A DNA stretch of 64,000 bases. Origin: Acinetobacter lwoffii. Its GTDB lineage: Bacteria; Pseudomonadota; Gammaproteobacteria; Pseudomonadales; Moraxellaceae. The position numbers and the translations under genes were made by a program. The stretch covers positions 62,001 through 126,000 of the forward strand of contig NZ_JALJVC010000005.1 of the NCBI RefSeq assembly GCF_022967985.1, written 5' to 3'. The notes under the pieces were generated by a model, which worked only from the letters and a program-made list of their open reading frames with translations, ran no database searches and was not told where the DNA came from. Every line of letters begins with the position of its first letter. Position 1 is the first letter of the stretch. Below, piece after piece: positions 30,571 through 38,905 of this stretch.

Positions 30571-31137
30571 ATGAATTTTCCTCAATTACTGCTTATGGCG
30601 GGATGGGTCGCGCTGTCTGCACCTGCCGCTTTAGCCGTTGAACCGCCCATGTCGGGCAAAGCCAGCTCAGGCGCAGCTTCATCTGCTGCCGATAAGAAAG
30701 CCATTGCAAGTGCCATGACTGCTGCACCTAAGAAAGTAGCCGCTGCAGCCACGATTGTCGCTGTCGGTGCAGATGGCAAAATACGTACCTTGCGCAAGGG
30801 CAATAATGGTTTTACCTGTATGCCTGATAATCTGACCGCTCCAGGTCCAGACCCAATGTGTATGGATCAGGCCGCTCTAGAATGGGCAGAAGCCTGGATG
30901 GGGAATAAACAGCCCACAGTTGGAAAAGTAGGCTTCATGTATATGCTGGCAGGTGGTACGGATGCCAGTAATGTCGATCCCTATGCCAAGAAGCCTAGTG
31001 CGGGCAATCATTGGGTCAAAACGGGTCCCCATGTCATGATCGTCGGTGCTGAAGCTCGTTTCTATGATATGTATCCTAAACATACGCAACCGGATACCGC
31101 TGTGCCTTATGTCATGTGGTCTGGGACGCCTTATTAG
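30571..31137 (+). CDS. Uncharacterised secreted protein
   Basis: A 188-residue protein with a type I signal peptide (hydrophobic core then A-L-A, cleavage near residue 23). An Ala/Ser/Lys-rich low-complexity stretch follows (about 28-63), then a globular domain with F-T-C-M-P-D and D-P-M-C-M-D (two Cys that may pair), M-Y-M-L-A-G-G-T-D-A-S-N and W-V-K-T-G-P-H-V-M-I-V. The domain recurs in proteobacterial hypothetical proteins as far as I recall, but I know no function for it. AAGGAG at 30557-30562 is 8 nt before ATG 30571, which fixes the start. GC-rich codons compared with the flanking DNA. Confidence 0.75.
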   Translation: MNFPQLLLMAGWVALSAPAALAVEPPMSGKASSGAASSAADKKAIASAMTAAPKKVAAAATIVAVGADGKIRTLRKGNNGFTCMPDNLTAPGPDPMCMDQAALEWAEAWMGNKQPTVGKVGFMYMLAGGTDASNVDPYAKKPSAGNHWVKTGPHVMIVGAEARFYDMYPKHTQPDTAVPYVMWSGTPY

Positions 31138-31268
31138 CACTTAATGATTCCTGTGAAGTAATGAATCACCGTAATAACAAATGCACGCTGATTCAACCTT
31201 TCAATTCAGGTATTTAATACACTCAATTTTTATGACTGTCCTAAGCTATAAATAGAATAGTTTACTTA

Positions 31269-31293
31269 GAAGCTCATCGAAAGATGGGCTTTT
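31269..31293 (+). terminator. Probable terminator of the secreted-protein gene
   Basis: AAGCTCATC pairs with GATGGGCTT (one G-U) around a GAAA tetraloop, followed by TTTTAT. It lies about 135 nt after the stop codon. Confidence 0.6.
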
Positions 31294-31464
31294 ATATGAG
31301 CATTGCAAAAGCTGAAATGATGCAGATCATGCAATATGAGTTCCAGAATAATTTTTGCACTGAATTGAAAACAGGCTGAACCAAAAACAACCATCCAATG
31401 AAATTCTCCCTAATTTATACATCTTAAATTTTATTAAGACATTGAAAATAAAATAAAAATTAAA

Positions 31465-31482
31465 CTGGCATAAGTTCTGCAT
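31465..31482 (+). promoter_or_regulatory. Candidate sigma-54 (RpoN) promoter
   Basis: CTGGCAT-AAGTT-CTGCA has the -24 GG at 31467-31468 and the -12 GC at 31479-31480, exactly 12 nt apart as sigma-54 requires. It differs from the YTGGCACG-N4-TTGCW consensus at three positions. Transcription would start near 31492. No NtrC-type enhancer site is clear upstream; scattered TGCAC half sites are too weak to call. Confidence 0.5.
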
Positions 31483-31485
31483 AAC

Positions 31486-31517
31486 TGTATTCAAACTTGG
31501 ATACAAGATTGGATACA
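31486..31517 (+). promoter_or_regulatory. GntR-like operator, three half sites
   Basis: TGTATTCAA (31486-31494), a 2-nt spacer and TTGGATACA (31497-31505) form an inverted repeat with one mismatch. A third half site, an exact TTGGATACA copy, follows at 31509-31517. FCD-type GntR regulators typically bind TTGTATACAA-like palindromes, and such a regulator is encoded at the end of this operon. The site would overlap the start of transcription from the sigma-54 promoter, as a repressor operator would. Confidence 0.5.
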
Positions 31518-31836
31518 GAATGCTTCATCAGAAAATGATCGGCTGGACAGTCCGAAAATGGCGCGATGCCGATCAGCCAAAACAGCTTCAACTGAATCAT
31601 CTTGCTCAACGCACTACCCATGTTGAGGTGGGTGAACTTGTCTGGATTCCGGTTAGGACTGCTGCATATCTTATTCAAACAAAAATTGATGTATTCAAAA
31701 AACTGTATTTCGGACTGTATGTATCAGAGGCTGCCAGAGATCAGTGACGGCGGTAGGCTTATATGCAGCAGCTTAATCAAAAAAAATAGATCAATTCGGC
31801 AGATTCAGAAAATAGATAAAATAACAGAGGATTCAT

Positions 31837-34800
31837 ATGTTTAAGACTGTATTGATTGCAAACCGCGGCGAAATTGCTGTTCGCGCCATTCGCACATTAA
31901 AAAAAATGGGTGTAACCAGTGTCGCCGTTTATTCAGAAACAGATCGTTATGCACAGCATGTGATTGATGCAGATATTGCAGTGTCCTTAGAAGGGACCAA
32001 ACCTGGCGATACCTATTTGAGTATCGAAAAATTGATTGCTGCAGCCAAAAATACCGGAGCCGAAGCAATTTTCCCGGGTTATGGGTTTCTGTCAGAAAGT
32101 GCTGACTTTGCCCGTGCCTGCGAAGCAAATAATATTGCTTTCATGGGGCCAACACCGGAGCAGATTCTGGAATTCGGCTTAAAACACAGGGCGCGTGAAC
32201 TTGCTGCAGCTGCCAATGTACCCATGACTCCCGGTACAGGGCTGCTAAATAGTCTGGACGAAGCTTTGGCAGAAGCTGAAAAAATTGGCTATCCGATTAT
32301 GCTGAAAAGTACAGCAGGCGGTGGCGGAATTGGCTTGACCCGTTGTGATGATGCAGATGCACTTCAGGAGGCTTATGAAAGTGTAAAACGTCTGGGTGAG
32401 CAGTTCTTTAAAGATGCCGGAGTATTTCTGGAATGCTTTATCGATAAAGCCCGTCATGTCGAAGTTCAGATTTTTGGAGATGGACAGGGACAGGTGGTGG
32501 CTTTGGGCGAACGCGACTGCTCATTGCAGCGCCGTAATCAGAAAGTCGTGGAAGAAACCCCAGCGGCTCATTTACCTGAAGCAACCCGTCAAAAACTGCA
32601 TCAGGCGGCAGTTGAACTGGGCAAATCGGTGAAATATCGCAGTGCCGGTACGGTTGAGTTTATTTATGATGCAGTGCATGACGAGTTTTATTTCCTTGAA
32701 GTGAATACCCGTTTGCAGGTGGAGCATCCGGTGACTGAAATGGTGACCGGTTTAGACCTGATTGAATGCATGTTGAAAGTTGCAGCAGGTGATACTCTGG
32801 ATTGGAAGCATCTAAGCAGTATTCAGCCTCAAGGTGCAGCGATTGAAGTACGCATCTATGCCGAAGATCCAGTTAAGAATTTCCAGCCGAGTCCAGGGAT
32901 TTTGACCGATGTCTTTTTTCCGGAAAATGTCCGGGTTGATACCTGGGTGAGTACCGGAACTGAAATTTCCCAATACTTTGACCCGATGATTGCCAAGATT
33001 ATTGTGCATGCTGAAGATCGTGATACTGCCATTCATACGCTTAAATCAGCTTTAGCTGAAACTCGCCTGAATGGTATTAGTACCAATCTGGATTATGTGC
33101 ATACTGTTATTTCAGATCCACGTTTTGAACAGATGCAGATCTGGACACGCATGCTGGATGATTTCAAATATGTGCCGAATGTGATTGAGGTGATTCAGCC
33201 GGGTACACAAAGTTCGATTCAGGATTATCCGGGTCGTGTCGGGTATTGGGATATTGGTGTACCGCCTTCAGGCCCAATGGATGATTATGCCTTCCGGCTG
33301 GCCAATAAAATTGTTGGGAATGTCGAGGCCGCCGCCGGGTTTGAATTTACCCTGCAAGGTCCAATCCTCAAATTTCATGCAGAAAATATCATTGCTTTAA
33401 CTGGCGCACCTTGTCTGGTAAGTCTGGATGATGAAGCAGTAAATTTCTGGCAGCCTATTCAGGTAAAAGCAGGCCAAACCCTAAAAATTGGACAGGTTGA
33501 ATCTGGATGCCGGACCTACCTGGCTGTACGAAATGGTCTGAATGTGCCGGAATATCTGGGTAGCCGTTCTACCTTTGCTTTAGGTAATTTTGGTGGACAT
33601 GCAGGCCGAGTGTTACGGGCTGGTGACATGATTAAGATGGTGAATCCTGAGCTGCCGGCCGATGGTCTACCTTTAGCGATTGCAGAACCTGAAGCTTTGG
33701 CAACAGCTCTGATTCCAAGTTATGGCAAGGAATGGAAAATTGGTGTGCTCTATGGCCCGCATGGCGCTCCTGATTTCTTTAAAGCTGAATATATTGAGGA
33801 GTTTTTTGCATCAAGCTGGAAAGTGCATTTTAACTCGAACCGGTTGGGTATCCGTTTAACCGGACCGACGCCAAGCTGGGCGCGTGAAAATGGCGGTGAA
33901 GCGGGTCTGCATCCATCCAATGTACATGACTGTGAATATGCCATTGGTGCAATCAACTTTACCGGTGATTTCCCCGTAATTCTTGCCAAAGATGGTCCGA
34001 GCCTGGGCGGTTTCGTTTGTCCGGTGACCATTGCCAAAGCTGAACTCTGGAAAATTGGTCAACTAAAAGCCGATGACACGATTAGCTTCTATCCAATCTC
34101 GGTAGAACAGGCCAATGCGCTGGAGCGGCAGCAAATTCAAACCCTCCAAAACTTTGCCAAGGCAGAGATGACCCATGAGGCTGAAATCGTGGCAGTTCAG
34201 GCAGAAAGTATCCTGGCATTGCGTGAAGCTACGCCAGATGCACCAAAAGCTGTATATCGTCAGGCAGGTGACAGTTATATCTTGCTGGAATATGGTGACA
34301 ACGTACTGGATTTGGCCCTACGCCTGCGCGTACACCGCTTGATGCAACTGATCCGTGAGGCTGATCTGGACGGTATCCTGGAATTGTCACCTGGTGTACG
34401 GTCCTTGCAAATTAAATATGATGGTCTGCGTTTGAGTCAACAGCAACTGATTCACTTCCTGCTTGGTCTTGAAGAACAGATGGGCGATTTGCGTGACATT
34501 AAAATCCCTTCAAGAATTATCCATTTACCCATGGCCTTTGAGGACTCGGCGACTCTGGGTGCTGTTGAGCGTTATCAGGAAAGCGTCTGTGCCACAGCCC
34601 CCTGGCTTCCGAATAATGTCGATTTTATTCAGCGGATTAATGGTTTAAGTCACCGCCAGCAGGTCAAGGACATCATTTATGATGCCAATTATCTGATTTT
34701 AGGGCTAGGTGATGTATATCTGACTGCACCTTGTGCAGTGCCCATTGATCCTCGCCACCGTTTACTGAGTTCTAAATATAATCCGGCCCGTACTTTTACC

Positions 34801-35436
34801 GCTGAAGGGACTGTCGGGATTGGTGGCATGTATATGTGTATTTATGGCATGGACTCACCGGGTGGCTATCAGTTGATTGGCCGTACCGTGCCGATCTGGA
34901 ACAAGTTTAAAAAGAACAAGCAGTTTGGCGATCAGCAATGGTTCTTACGCTTTTTTGACCAGATTAAATATTATGAGGTCACTGAGGCCGAACTGGATCA
35001 GTTCCGTGCTGATTTCGCCCATGGTCTGGCAGAAATTAAAATTGAGGAATGCGAGTTTGACTTTGCAGCATATCAGGATTTCCTTGCTGCAGAACAGGAC
35101 AGCATTGCCACCTTTAAAGCGCAGCAGCAGGCTGCTTTTAGTGCCGAGGTAGAACGCTGGAAAGACGAGTTTGATGCACCTGTAGAAATAGAAGTGCTGC
35201 AGGATGACACCGATTACAGCCAGTATGTCCCTCTCAACGCCTCTATGACCGGCAATATCTGGAAGATTTTTGTAGAAGCGGGGCAGATTGTGAAAAAAGG
35301 CGACACGGTGGCCATCATTGAAGCCATGAAAATGGAACTGCCGGTCTATGCTGACGATGATGGTATCGTTAAAGCGATTATCTGCCGTTCTGGTCAGACC
35401 GTGCATAGTGGTGAGCCACTGGTCTATATGGAGTAA
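31837..35436 (+). CDS. Urea-carboxylase-type biotin-dependent carboxylase
   Basis: A 1199-residue multidomain enzyme: biotin carboxylase (about 1-445, ATP-grasp loop S-T-A-G-G-G-G-I-G near 157), an AHS2/KipA-like carboxyltransferase half (about 455-770, with Q-D-Y-P-G-R-V-G), a KipI/AHS1-like half (about 800-1010) and a C-terminal biotinyl domain with E-A-M-K-M, biotinylated at Lys1165. This is the architecture of urea carboxylase, the first half of the ATP-driven urea amidolyase route; close homologues carboxylate guanidine. No allophanate hydrolase, urea-carboxylase-associated proteins or transporter adjoin it. A CAGAGGA ribosome site precedes the ATG. Followed after 11 nt by a GntR gene. 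Confidence 0.93.
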   Translation: MFKTVLIANRGEIAVRAIRTLKKMGVTSVAVYSETDRYAQHVIDADIAVSLEGTKPGDTYLSIEKLIAAAKNTGAEAIFPGYGFLSESADFARACEANNIAFMGPTPEQILEFGLKHRARELAAAANVPMTPGTGLLNSLDEALAEAEKIGYPIMLKSTAGGGGIGLTRCDDADALQEAYESVKRLGEQFFKDAGVFLECFIDKARHVEVQIFGDGQGQVVALGERDCSLQRRNQKVVEETPAAHLPEATRQKLHQAAVELGKSVKYRSAGTVEFIYDAVHDEFYFLEVNTRLQVEHPVTEMVTGLDLIECMLKVAAGDTLDWKHLSSIQPQGAAIEVRIYAEDPVKNFQPSPGILTDVFFPENVRVDTWVSTGTEISQYFDPMIAKIIVHAEDRDTAIHTLKSALAETRLNGISTNLDYVHTVISDPRFEQMQIWTRMLDDFKYVPNVIEVIQPGTQSSIQDYPGRVGYWDIGVPPSGPMDDYAFRLANKIVGNVEAAAGFEFTLQGPILKFHAENIIALTGAPCLVSLDDEAVNFWQPIQVKAGQTLKIGQVESGCRTYLAVRNGLNVPEYLGSRSTFALGNFGGHAGRVLRAGDMIKMVNPELPADGLPLAIAEPEALATALIPSYGKEWKIGVLYGPHGAPDFFKAEYIEEFFASSWKVHFNSNRLGIRLTGPTPSWARENGGEAGLHPSNVHDCEYAIGAINFTGDFPVILAKDGPSLGGFVCPVTIAKAELWKIGQLKADDTISFYPISVEQANALERQQIQTLQNFAKAEMTHEAEIVAVQAESILALREATPDAPKAVYRQAGDSYILLEYGDNVLDLALRLRVHRLMQLIREADLDGILELSPGVRSLQIKYDGLRLSQQQLIHFLLGLEEQMGDLRDIKIPSRIIHLPMAFEDSATLGAVERYQESVCATAPWLPNNVDFIQRINGLSHRQQVKDIIYDANYLILGLGDVYLTAPCAVPIDPRHRLLSSKYNPARTFTAEGTVGIGGMYMCIYGMDSPGGYQLIGRTVPIWNKFKKNKQFGDQQWFLRFFDQIKYYEVTEAELDQFRADFAHGLAEIKIEECEFDFAAYQDFLAAEQDSIATFKAQQQAAFSAEVERWKDEFDAPVEIEVLQDDTDYSQYVPLNASMTGNIWKIFVEAGQIVKKGDTVAIIEAMKMELPVYADDDGIVKAIICRSGQTVHSGEPLVYME

Positions 35437-35447
35437 TGGAGTGAGCC

Positions 35448-36155
35448 ATGACTATTGTTCGCAATCCAAGTACTAAAGCGACCGGAAAAAGCTCAGACAA
35501 TCTGTCTGAGCTGGTTCTCCAGAAAATTAAAAATGATATTTTTGACTTTAAACTGATGCCGGGAGAGCGGTTTACCGAATCGGAAATTGCTGAAAGCTAT
35601 GCCGTCAGCCGTACACCTATTCGGCAAGCTTTGTATCGTTTGCAGCAGGAAGGCTATGTGGACGTTCAGTTTAGAAGTGGCTGGAAGGTCCGGCCACTAA
35701 ACTTTAAAGCCTATGAAGAGTTATATGATCTGCGAATTTTGCTGGAATGTTATGCAGTCGAACAACTGTGTCTAATGCCCAAAGACCAGTTGCAGGTTGC
35801 CCTAGCTGTTTTGATTCAAACCTGGTGTGTTCAACCAGAACAGTATGTCTATGATCTCAGGGAGCTATCTGCACAAGATGAAGCATTTCATTGTCATTTG
35901 GTATTTGCAGCCGGCAATGCAGAAATGGCGAAAATTCACAGTGAGATCAGCGAGAAAATTCGCATCATACGCCGTCTGGATTTTTCCAAGGATTATCGGG
36001 TTACAGCGACCTATGCCGAACATCAACAGATTTTAAGGGCATTACTTGCACAAGATGCAGCGTTCTGTCTCTCTATATTGGATGCCCATATCCGGCACAG
36101 CCGTAATGAGGTGAAAAAAATTACACTGGAAATGTTATCCTCTAGTCCTGCGTAA
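35448..36155 (+). CDS. GntR-family transcriptional regulator (FCD/FadR C-terminal domain)
   Basis: A 235-residue regulator. The N-terminal winged helix (about 20-85) contains F-T-E-S-E-I-A-E-S-Y-A-V-S-R-T-P-I-R-Q-A-L-Y-R-L, a textbook GntR recognition helix. The C-terminal all-helical FCD domain has the metal/ligand residues D-E-A-F-H-C-H, A-E-H-Q-Q-I-L and D-A-H-I-R-H-S. The ATG follows the carboxylase stop by 11 nt with GGAG between, so it is co-transcribed and probably regulates the operon through the repeats at 31486-31517. The effector is likely a small carboxylate or the pathway substrate. Confidence 0.9.
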   Translation: MTIVRNPSTKATGKSSDNLSELVLQKIKNDIFDFKLMPGERFTESEIAESYAVSRTPIRQALYRLQQEGYVDVQFRSGWKVRPLNFKAYEELYDLRILLECYAVEQLCLMPKDQLQVALAVLIQTWCVQPEQYVYDLRELSAQDEAFHCHLVFAAGNAEMAKIHSEISEKIRIIRRLDFSKDYRVTATYAEHQQILRALLAQDAAFCLSILDAHIRHSRNEVKKITLEMLSSSPA

Positions 36156-36309
36156 GTTAATCAGGATAAATTTATTTTATAGCAAGAAAAATATCAGACC
36201 TGACTTAAAATTGATAACCAATTCATAACCAGAAAAAACAAGAACCCGCTAGTGGCATCTCAAATTGTTTTTTAAAGTAAGTCGAGGATGATAATAACAA
36301 GAGATAAAA

Positions 36310-37656
36310 ATGCTTATTCAGCACATACGACTTTTAGTTGCTGGTACCGCCTGTGCATCTTTCTTGGCTATGACAGGATGTACGATGCCTTCCAAATCGC
36401 CCATCACTGACAGTTATGGTTCCCAGCCACATTTGCCCAAACCAAAATCAAGCTTGCTGCCTACGGTCAATATTGCGCCTGCCAAAGGCTGGCCTGCGGG
36501 CGAAATGCCTATACCCGCGACAGGTTTGAAAGTTCAGGCATTTGCCAAAGGACTGCGACATCCGCGCTGGCTGTACGTATTGCCGAATGGTGATGTACTA
36601 GTGGCCGAAACCGATGCACCGCCTAAGCCCGATGATAGTAAAGGGATCAAAGGCAAAATCATGAAATGGGTGATGCAACGTGCAGGTTCATCTCATCCCA
36701 GTGCCAACCGCATCAGTCTACTTCGCGATAGCAATGGAGATGGGGTGGCTGAACAAAAAACCGTATTTTTACAGAATCTCAATTCTCCATTTGGCATGGC
36801 GCTAGTCGGTAATATGTTGTATGTGGCGAATACTGATGCCCTGATGCGTTTTCCTTATCAGAACGGTGCGACTCAAATTACAGCAACTGGTACCAAGATG
36901 CTGGATTTACCGGCAGGTCGTTTAAACCATCACTGGACCAAAAATGTCATTGCCAATCCTGCCGGAAGCAAACTCTATATCACGGTGGGTTCCAACAGTA
37001 ATGTCGCTGAAAATGGCTTAGAGCAAGAGCAGGGCCGGGCACTGATCATGGAATTTGACATAGCCAGTGCTCAAGCGCGACCTTTTGCCACCGGACTGCG
37101 TAATCCGAATGGCATGGATTGGCAACCTAAGAGCGGCACACTTTGGACAGTGGTGAATGAACGTGATGAGCTCGGTAATGATCTGGTTCCTGATTACCTG
37201 ACCTCTGTCAAAGAAGGTGCTTTTTATGGCTGGCCCTATAGTTATTATGGCCAACATGTAGATACACGGGTCAAACCGCAAAAACCTGCCTTAGTTGCGC
37301 GAGCAATTCCACCGGATTATGCATTGGGCAATCATACAGCTTCATTGGGCTTGGCCTTCTATAGGGCAGACCTGATGCCTCAATATCGAAACGGTGCGCT
37401 GATTGGCCAGCATGGTTCATGGAACCGCAAACCGCATAGTGGCTATAAAGTGATTTTTGTTCCCTTTCAGAATGGGCAACCGATGGGCCCACCTCAAGAT
37501 GTTTTGACTGGATTTTTAAGTGATCAGGGCGATGCATATGGGCGACCGGTCGGTGTGGCGGTAGATTCTTCAGGTGCCATTTTGGTTGCTGATGATGTCG
37601 GTGATGTGATTTGGCGAGTATCACCCTTGAGTACACTAGCTGCAGTAAGTAAATAA
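36310..37656 (+). CDS. PQQ-dependent sugar (sorbosone)-dehydrogenase-family lipoprotein
   Basis: A 448-residue protein with a type II signal peptide and lipobox M-T-G-C (Cys24). The mature part is a six-bladed beta-propeller of the soluble quinoprotein glucose/sorbosone dehydrogenase family: [20 protein letters not shown], then [10 protein letters not shown] near residue 198, [10 protein letters not shown] near 255, and Q-H-G-S-W-N-R near 367. The substrate is unknown, and PQQ binding is inferred from family. It would act in the periplasm, attached to a membrane by its lipid. Confidence 0.87.
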   Translation: MLIQHIRLLVAGTACASFLAMTGCTMPSKSPITDSYGSQPHLPKPKSSLLPTVNIAPAKGWPAGEMPIPATGLKVQAFAKGLRHPRWLYVLPNGDVLVAETDAPPKPDDSKGIKGKIMKWVMQRAGSSHPSANRISLLRDSNGDGVAEQKTVFLQNLNSPFGMALVGNMLYVANTDALMRFPYQNGATQITATGTKMLDLPAGRLNHHWTKNVIANPAGSKLYITVGSNSNVAENGLEQEQGRALIMEFDIASAQARPFATGLRNPNGMDWQPKSGTLWTVVNERDELGNDLVPDYLTSVKEGAFYGWPYSYYGQHVDTRVKPQKPALVARAIPPDYALGNHTASLGLAFYRADLMPQYRNGALIGQHGSWNRKPHSGYKVIFVPFQNGQPMGPPQDVLTGFLSDQGDAYGRPVGVAVDSSGAILVADDVGDVIWRVSPLSTLAAVSK

Positions 37657-37961
37657 AGGTCTAGGGATTCAAGATTTTATTCAGATCTGAATCTATGGAA
37701 AGTAAAAGTTAAAGCAAAGACTGTTTCATTCAAACGTCAATATTTTGATTGAAAATATGCAAAGGTTAGCGGATTTAAAATAATTTTTAAGCTTCATTTA
37801 AGCTGGCTGAATTAGGCTTTCAGGATATTTTTACGCGGGATTACAGCATGTACAGAGATTCTGCTGATCCCATTAAAAATATCTAAATCTTAGTACCAGT
37901 TTTAAGTGCCCATAAAAACTGGATATAAAAATTTAAAACATGGCAAAAGAGGGTTTTAAAA
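37657..37961. other. Intergenic region before the small YqaE-like gene
   Basis: 305 bp, AT-rich. It holds a 14-bp perfect palindrome, ATTCAGATCTGAAT, at 37679-37692, just after the preceding stop codon. It could be an operator or a weak termination signal. No gene seen. Confidence 0.45.
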
Positions 37962-38123
37962 ATGAAATCAATTATTGCATTTATCTTCCCTTGGTCATTA
38001 TTTATGACCCTTCATCGACCAGTCGAAGCGACAGTGTGCTTAATGCTTCAAATTTCGATTTTAGGCTGGATTCCTGCTGCAATCTGGGCGATGCATATTT
38101 TATATCGAGATAAAATTGCCTAA
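37962..38123 (+). CDS. Small YqaE/Pmp3-like membrane protein
   Basis: A 53-residue protein with two hydrophobic helices. It runs M-K-S-I-I-A-F-I-F-P-W-S-L-F, then a short polar loop, then L-Q-I-S-I-L-G-W-I-P-A-A-I-W-A-M-H-I-L-Y and a basic end. The second helix matches the Pmp3/YqaE pattern (L-L-G-W-I-P-G-x-I-H-A); the family is associated with salt and membrane stress. A GAGGG ribosome site is about 10 nt upstream. The first helix is less typical, since the family usually has a Pro-Pro pair there, so the assignment is moderately sure. Confidence 0.68.
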   Translation: MKSIIAFIFPWSLFMTLHRPVEATVCLMLQISILGWIPAAIWAMHILYRDKIA

Positions 38124-38335
38124 AAAATAGGGGAGTGAGTTACCAAAAACTTTTTCATCTTTATTTAACTTAAAGCAATTTAGATTTCTTTTTTTAATTT
38201 AAAAGAGTTCATTTTCATGCAAGATGATTATTACATCAATAAAATGAATCTGGAAGAATGTTCGAGAGAAAGACTATAAAATTAAAATAAGAGGAAATTC
38301 AGGAAAAATTATAATTATATTTTGAAAAAGAAATT

Positions 38336-38518
38336 GAAGTACTCCGAAGATGCCGCTGCATGTGTCGTTACCCTGAACCCGATGAGTTCAAGGAGGATGC
38401 GACGTATACTTGCTGGGTTTCCCATACGGAGATGGGCATACACTCTAAATATACAGAACACACCCATAAGTGTTAGTATCGGCAGGGGAATAGACCCGCT
38501 GGCGAACACCTCAGAGTT
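38336..38518 (-). ncRNA. ssrS: 6S RNA (RNA polymerase sigma-70 holoenzyme-binding RNA)
   Basis: The minus strand reads like 6S RNA from end to end. The 5' arm has CTCTGAGGTGTTCGCCAGCGGG followed by CCCCTGCCGATA. Near the 3' end are the conserved hairpin CCTTGAAC...GGTTCAGGG (38393-38371), ACGACACATGCAG, and GGCATCTTCGGAGT, which closes with the 5' arm. These blocks correspond one by one to E. coli 6S RNA, and the length (about 183 nt) fits. 6S RNA mimics an open promoter and sequesters RNA polymerase in stationary phase. It lies downstream of zapA, its conserved neighbour. Ends are approximate. Confidence 0.93.
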
Positions 38519-38524
38519 AAGTTA

Positions 38525-38552
38525 ATTATAAACAATAATCCCGGTGTGGCAA
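38525..38552 (-). promoter_or_regulatory. Sigma-70 promoter of 6S RNA
   Basis: On the minus strand TTGCCA (38552-38547) and a perfect TATAAT (38530-38525) are separated by 16 nt. The -10 box ends 6-7 nt before the predicted 5' end of 6S RNA at about 38518, so the position supports both calls. Confidence 0.8.
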
Positions 38553-38617
38553 CTCTATGCTGTTCATGAACTGTAAACAGTTCGGTCGAATGTCCGAAGT
38601 TTAAACAGAATTCGAGA

Positions 38618-38905
38618 TTATTCAGTCAGTTCTTCAACTTCTTCTAAAATAGTTTGTAACAAACGCTCGCAATGCGCATATTGTTGCAGTGATCTGTTCA
38701 TATTCAAGACCTCCTGCATCAGCTCAAGTGCTACCATAATAATCAGCTTACTCGGTTCCATGCGTGGTGCTTTACGGCGAAATTCATCATATTTATCATT
38801 CAATAACTGTGCCGCACGTTCTAATTCTTCCTGCTTGTCAGGAGTAGAGGCCAAACGGAAACTATGCCCCAATACTCTGAGATCAATTGCAATTTGTTCA
38901 CTCAT
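38618..38905 (-). CDS. zapA: Cell division protein ZapA
   Basis: A 95-residue FtsZ-associated protein that bundles FtsZ filaments at the Z ring. It has the ZapA start I-A-I-D-L-R-V-L-G-H-S-F-R-L-A-S-T-P-D-K-Q-E-E-L, then A-A-Q-L-L-N-D-K-Y and I-M-V-A-L-E-L-M-Q-E, ending in a coiled coil. The start codon overlaps the stop of the upstream coiled-coil gene by 4 nt (ATGA). 6S RNA follows downstream on the same strand, as in other gamma-proteobacteria. Confidence 0.95.
   Translation of the reverse strand: MSEQIAIDLRVLGHSFRLASTPDKQEELERAAQLLNDKYDEFRRKAPRMEPSKLIIMVALELMQEVLNMNRSLQQYAHCERLLQTILEEVEELTE

Larger units (their letters stand above)
31138..31836 (+). other. Long intergenic/leader region before the urea-carboxylase-type gene
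   Basis: About 700 bp. It contains a terminator-like hairpin (31269-31293), a candidate sigma-54 promoter (31465-31482), three GntR-like half sites (31486-31517), and then a roughly 320-nt stretch up to the start codon. A 75-codon frame (31520-31747) lies in that leader but resembles no protein I know and has no good ribosome site. Confidence 0.55.

Noticed and set aside
31520..31747. 75-codon frame in the carboxylase leader
   Set aside because: No ribosome site, no recognised motif and competing frames on both strands. Kept only as a note on the leader.
31480..31836. Guanidine-I (ykkC) riboswitch
   Set aside because: The conserved CTAGGGTTCC-, GGTCCGAGAG- and ACACGG-type blocks are not present by eye.
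37679..37692. 14-bp palindrome after the sorbosone-dehydrogenase-type gene as a terminator
   Set aside because: No loop and no T run, so it is not a normal intrinsic terminator. Left as an unexplained palindrome.
38322..38525. 67-codon plus-strand open frame
   Set aside because: It is antisense to 6S RNA over its whole length, has no good ribosome site, and the amino acid sequence resembles no protein.
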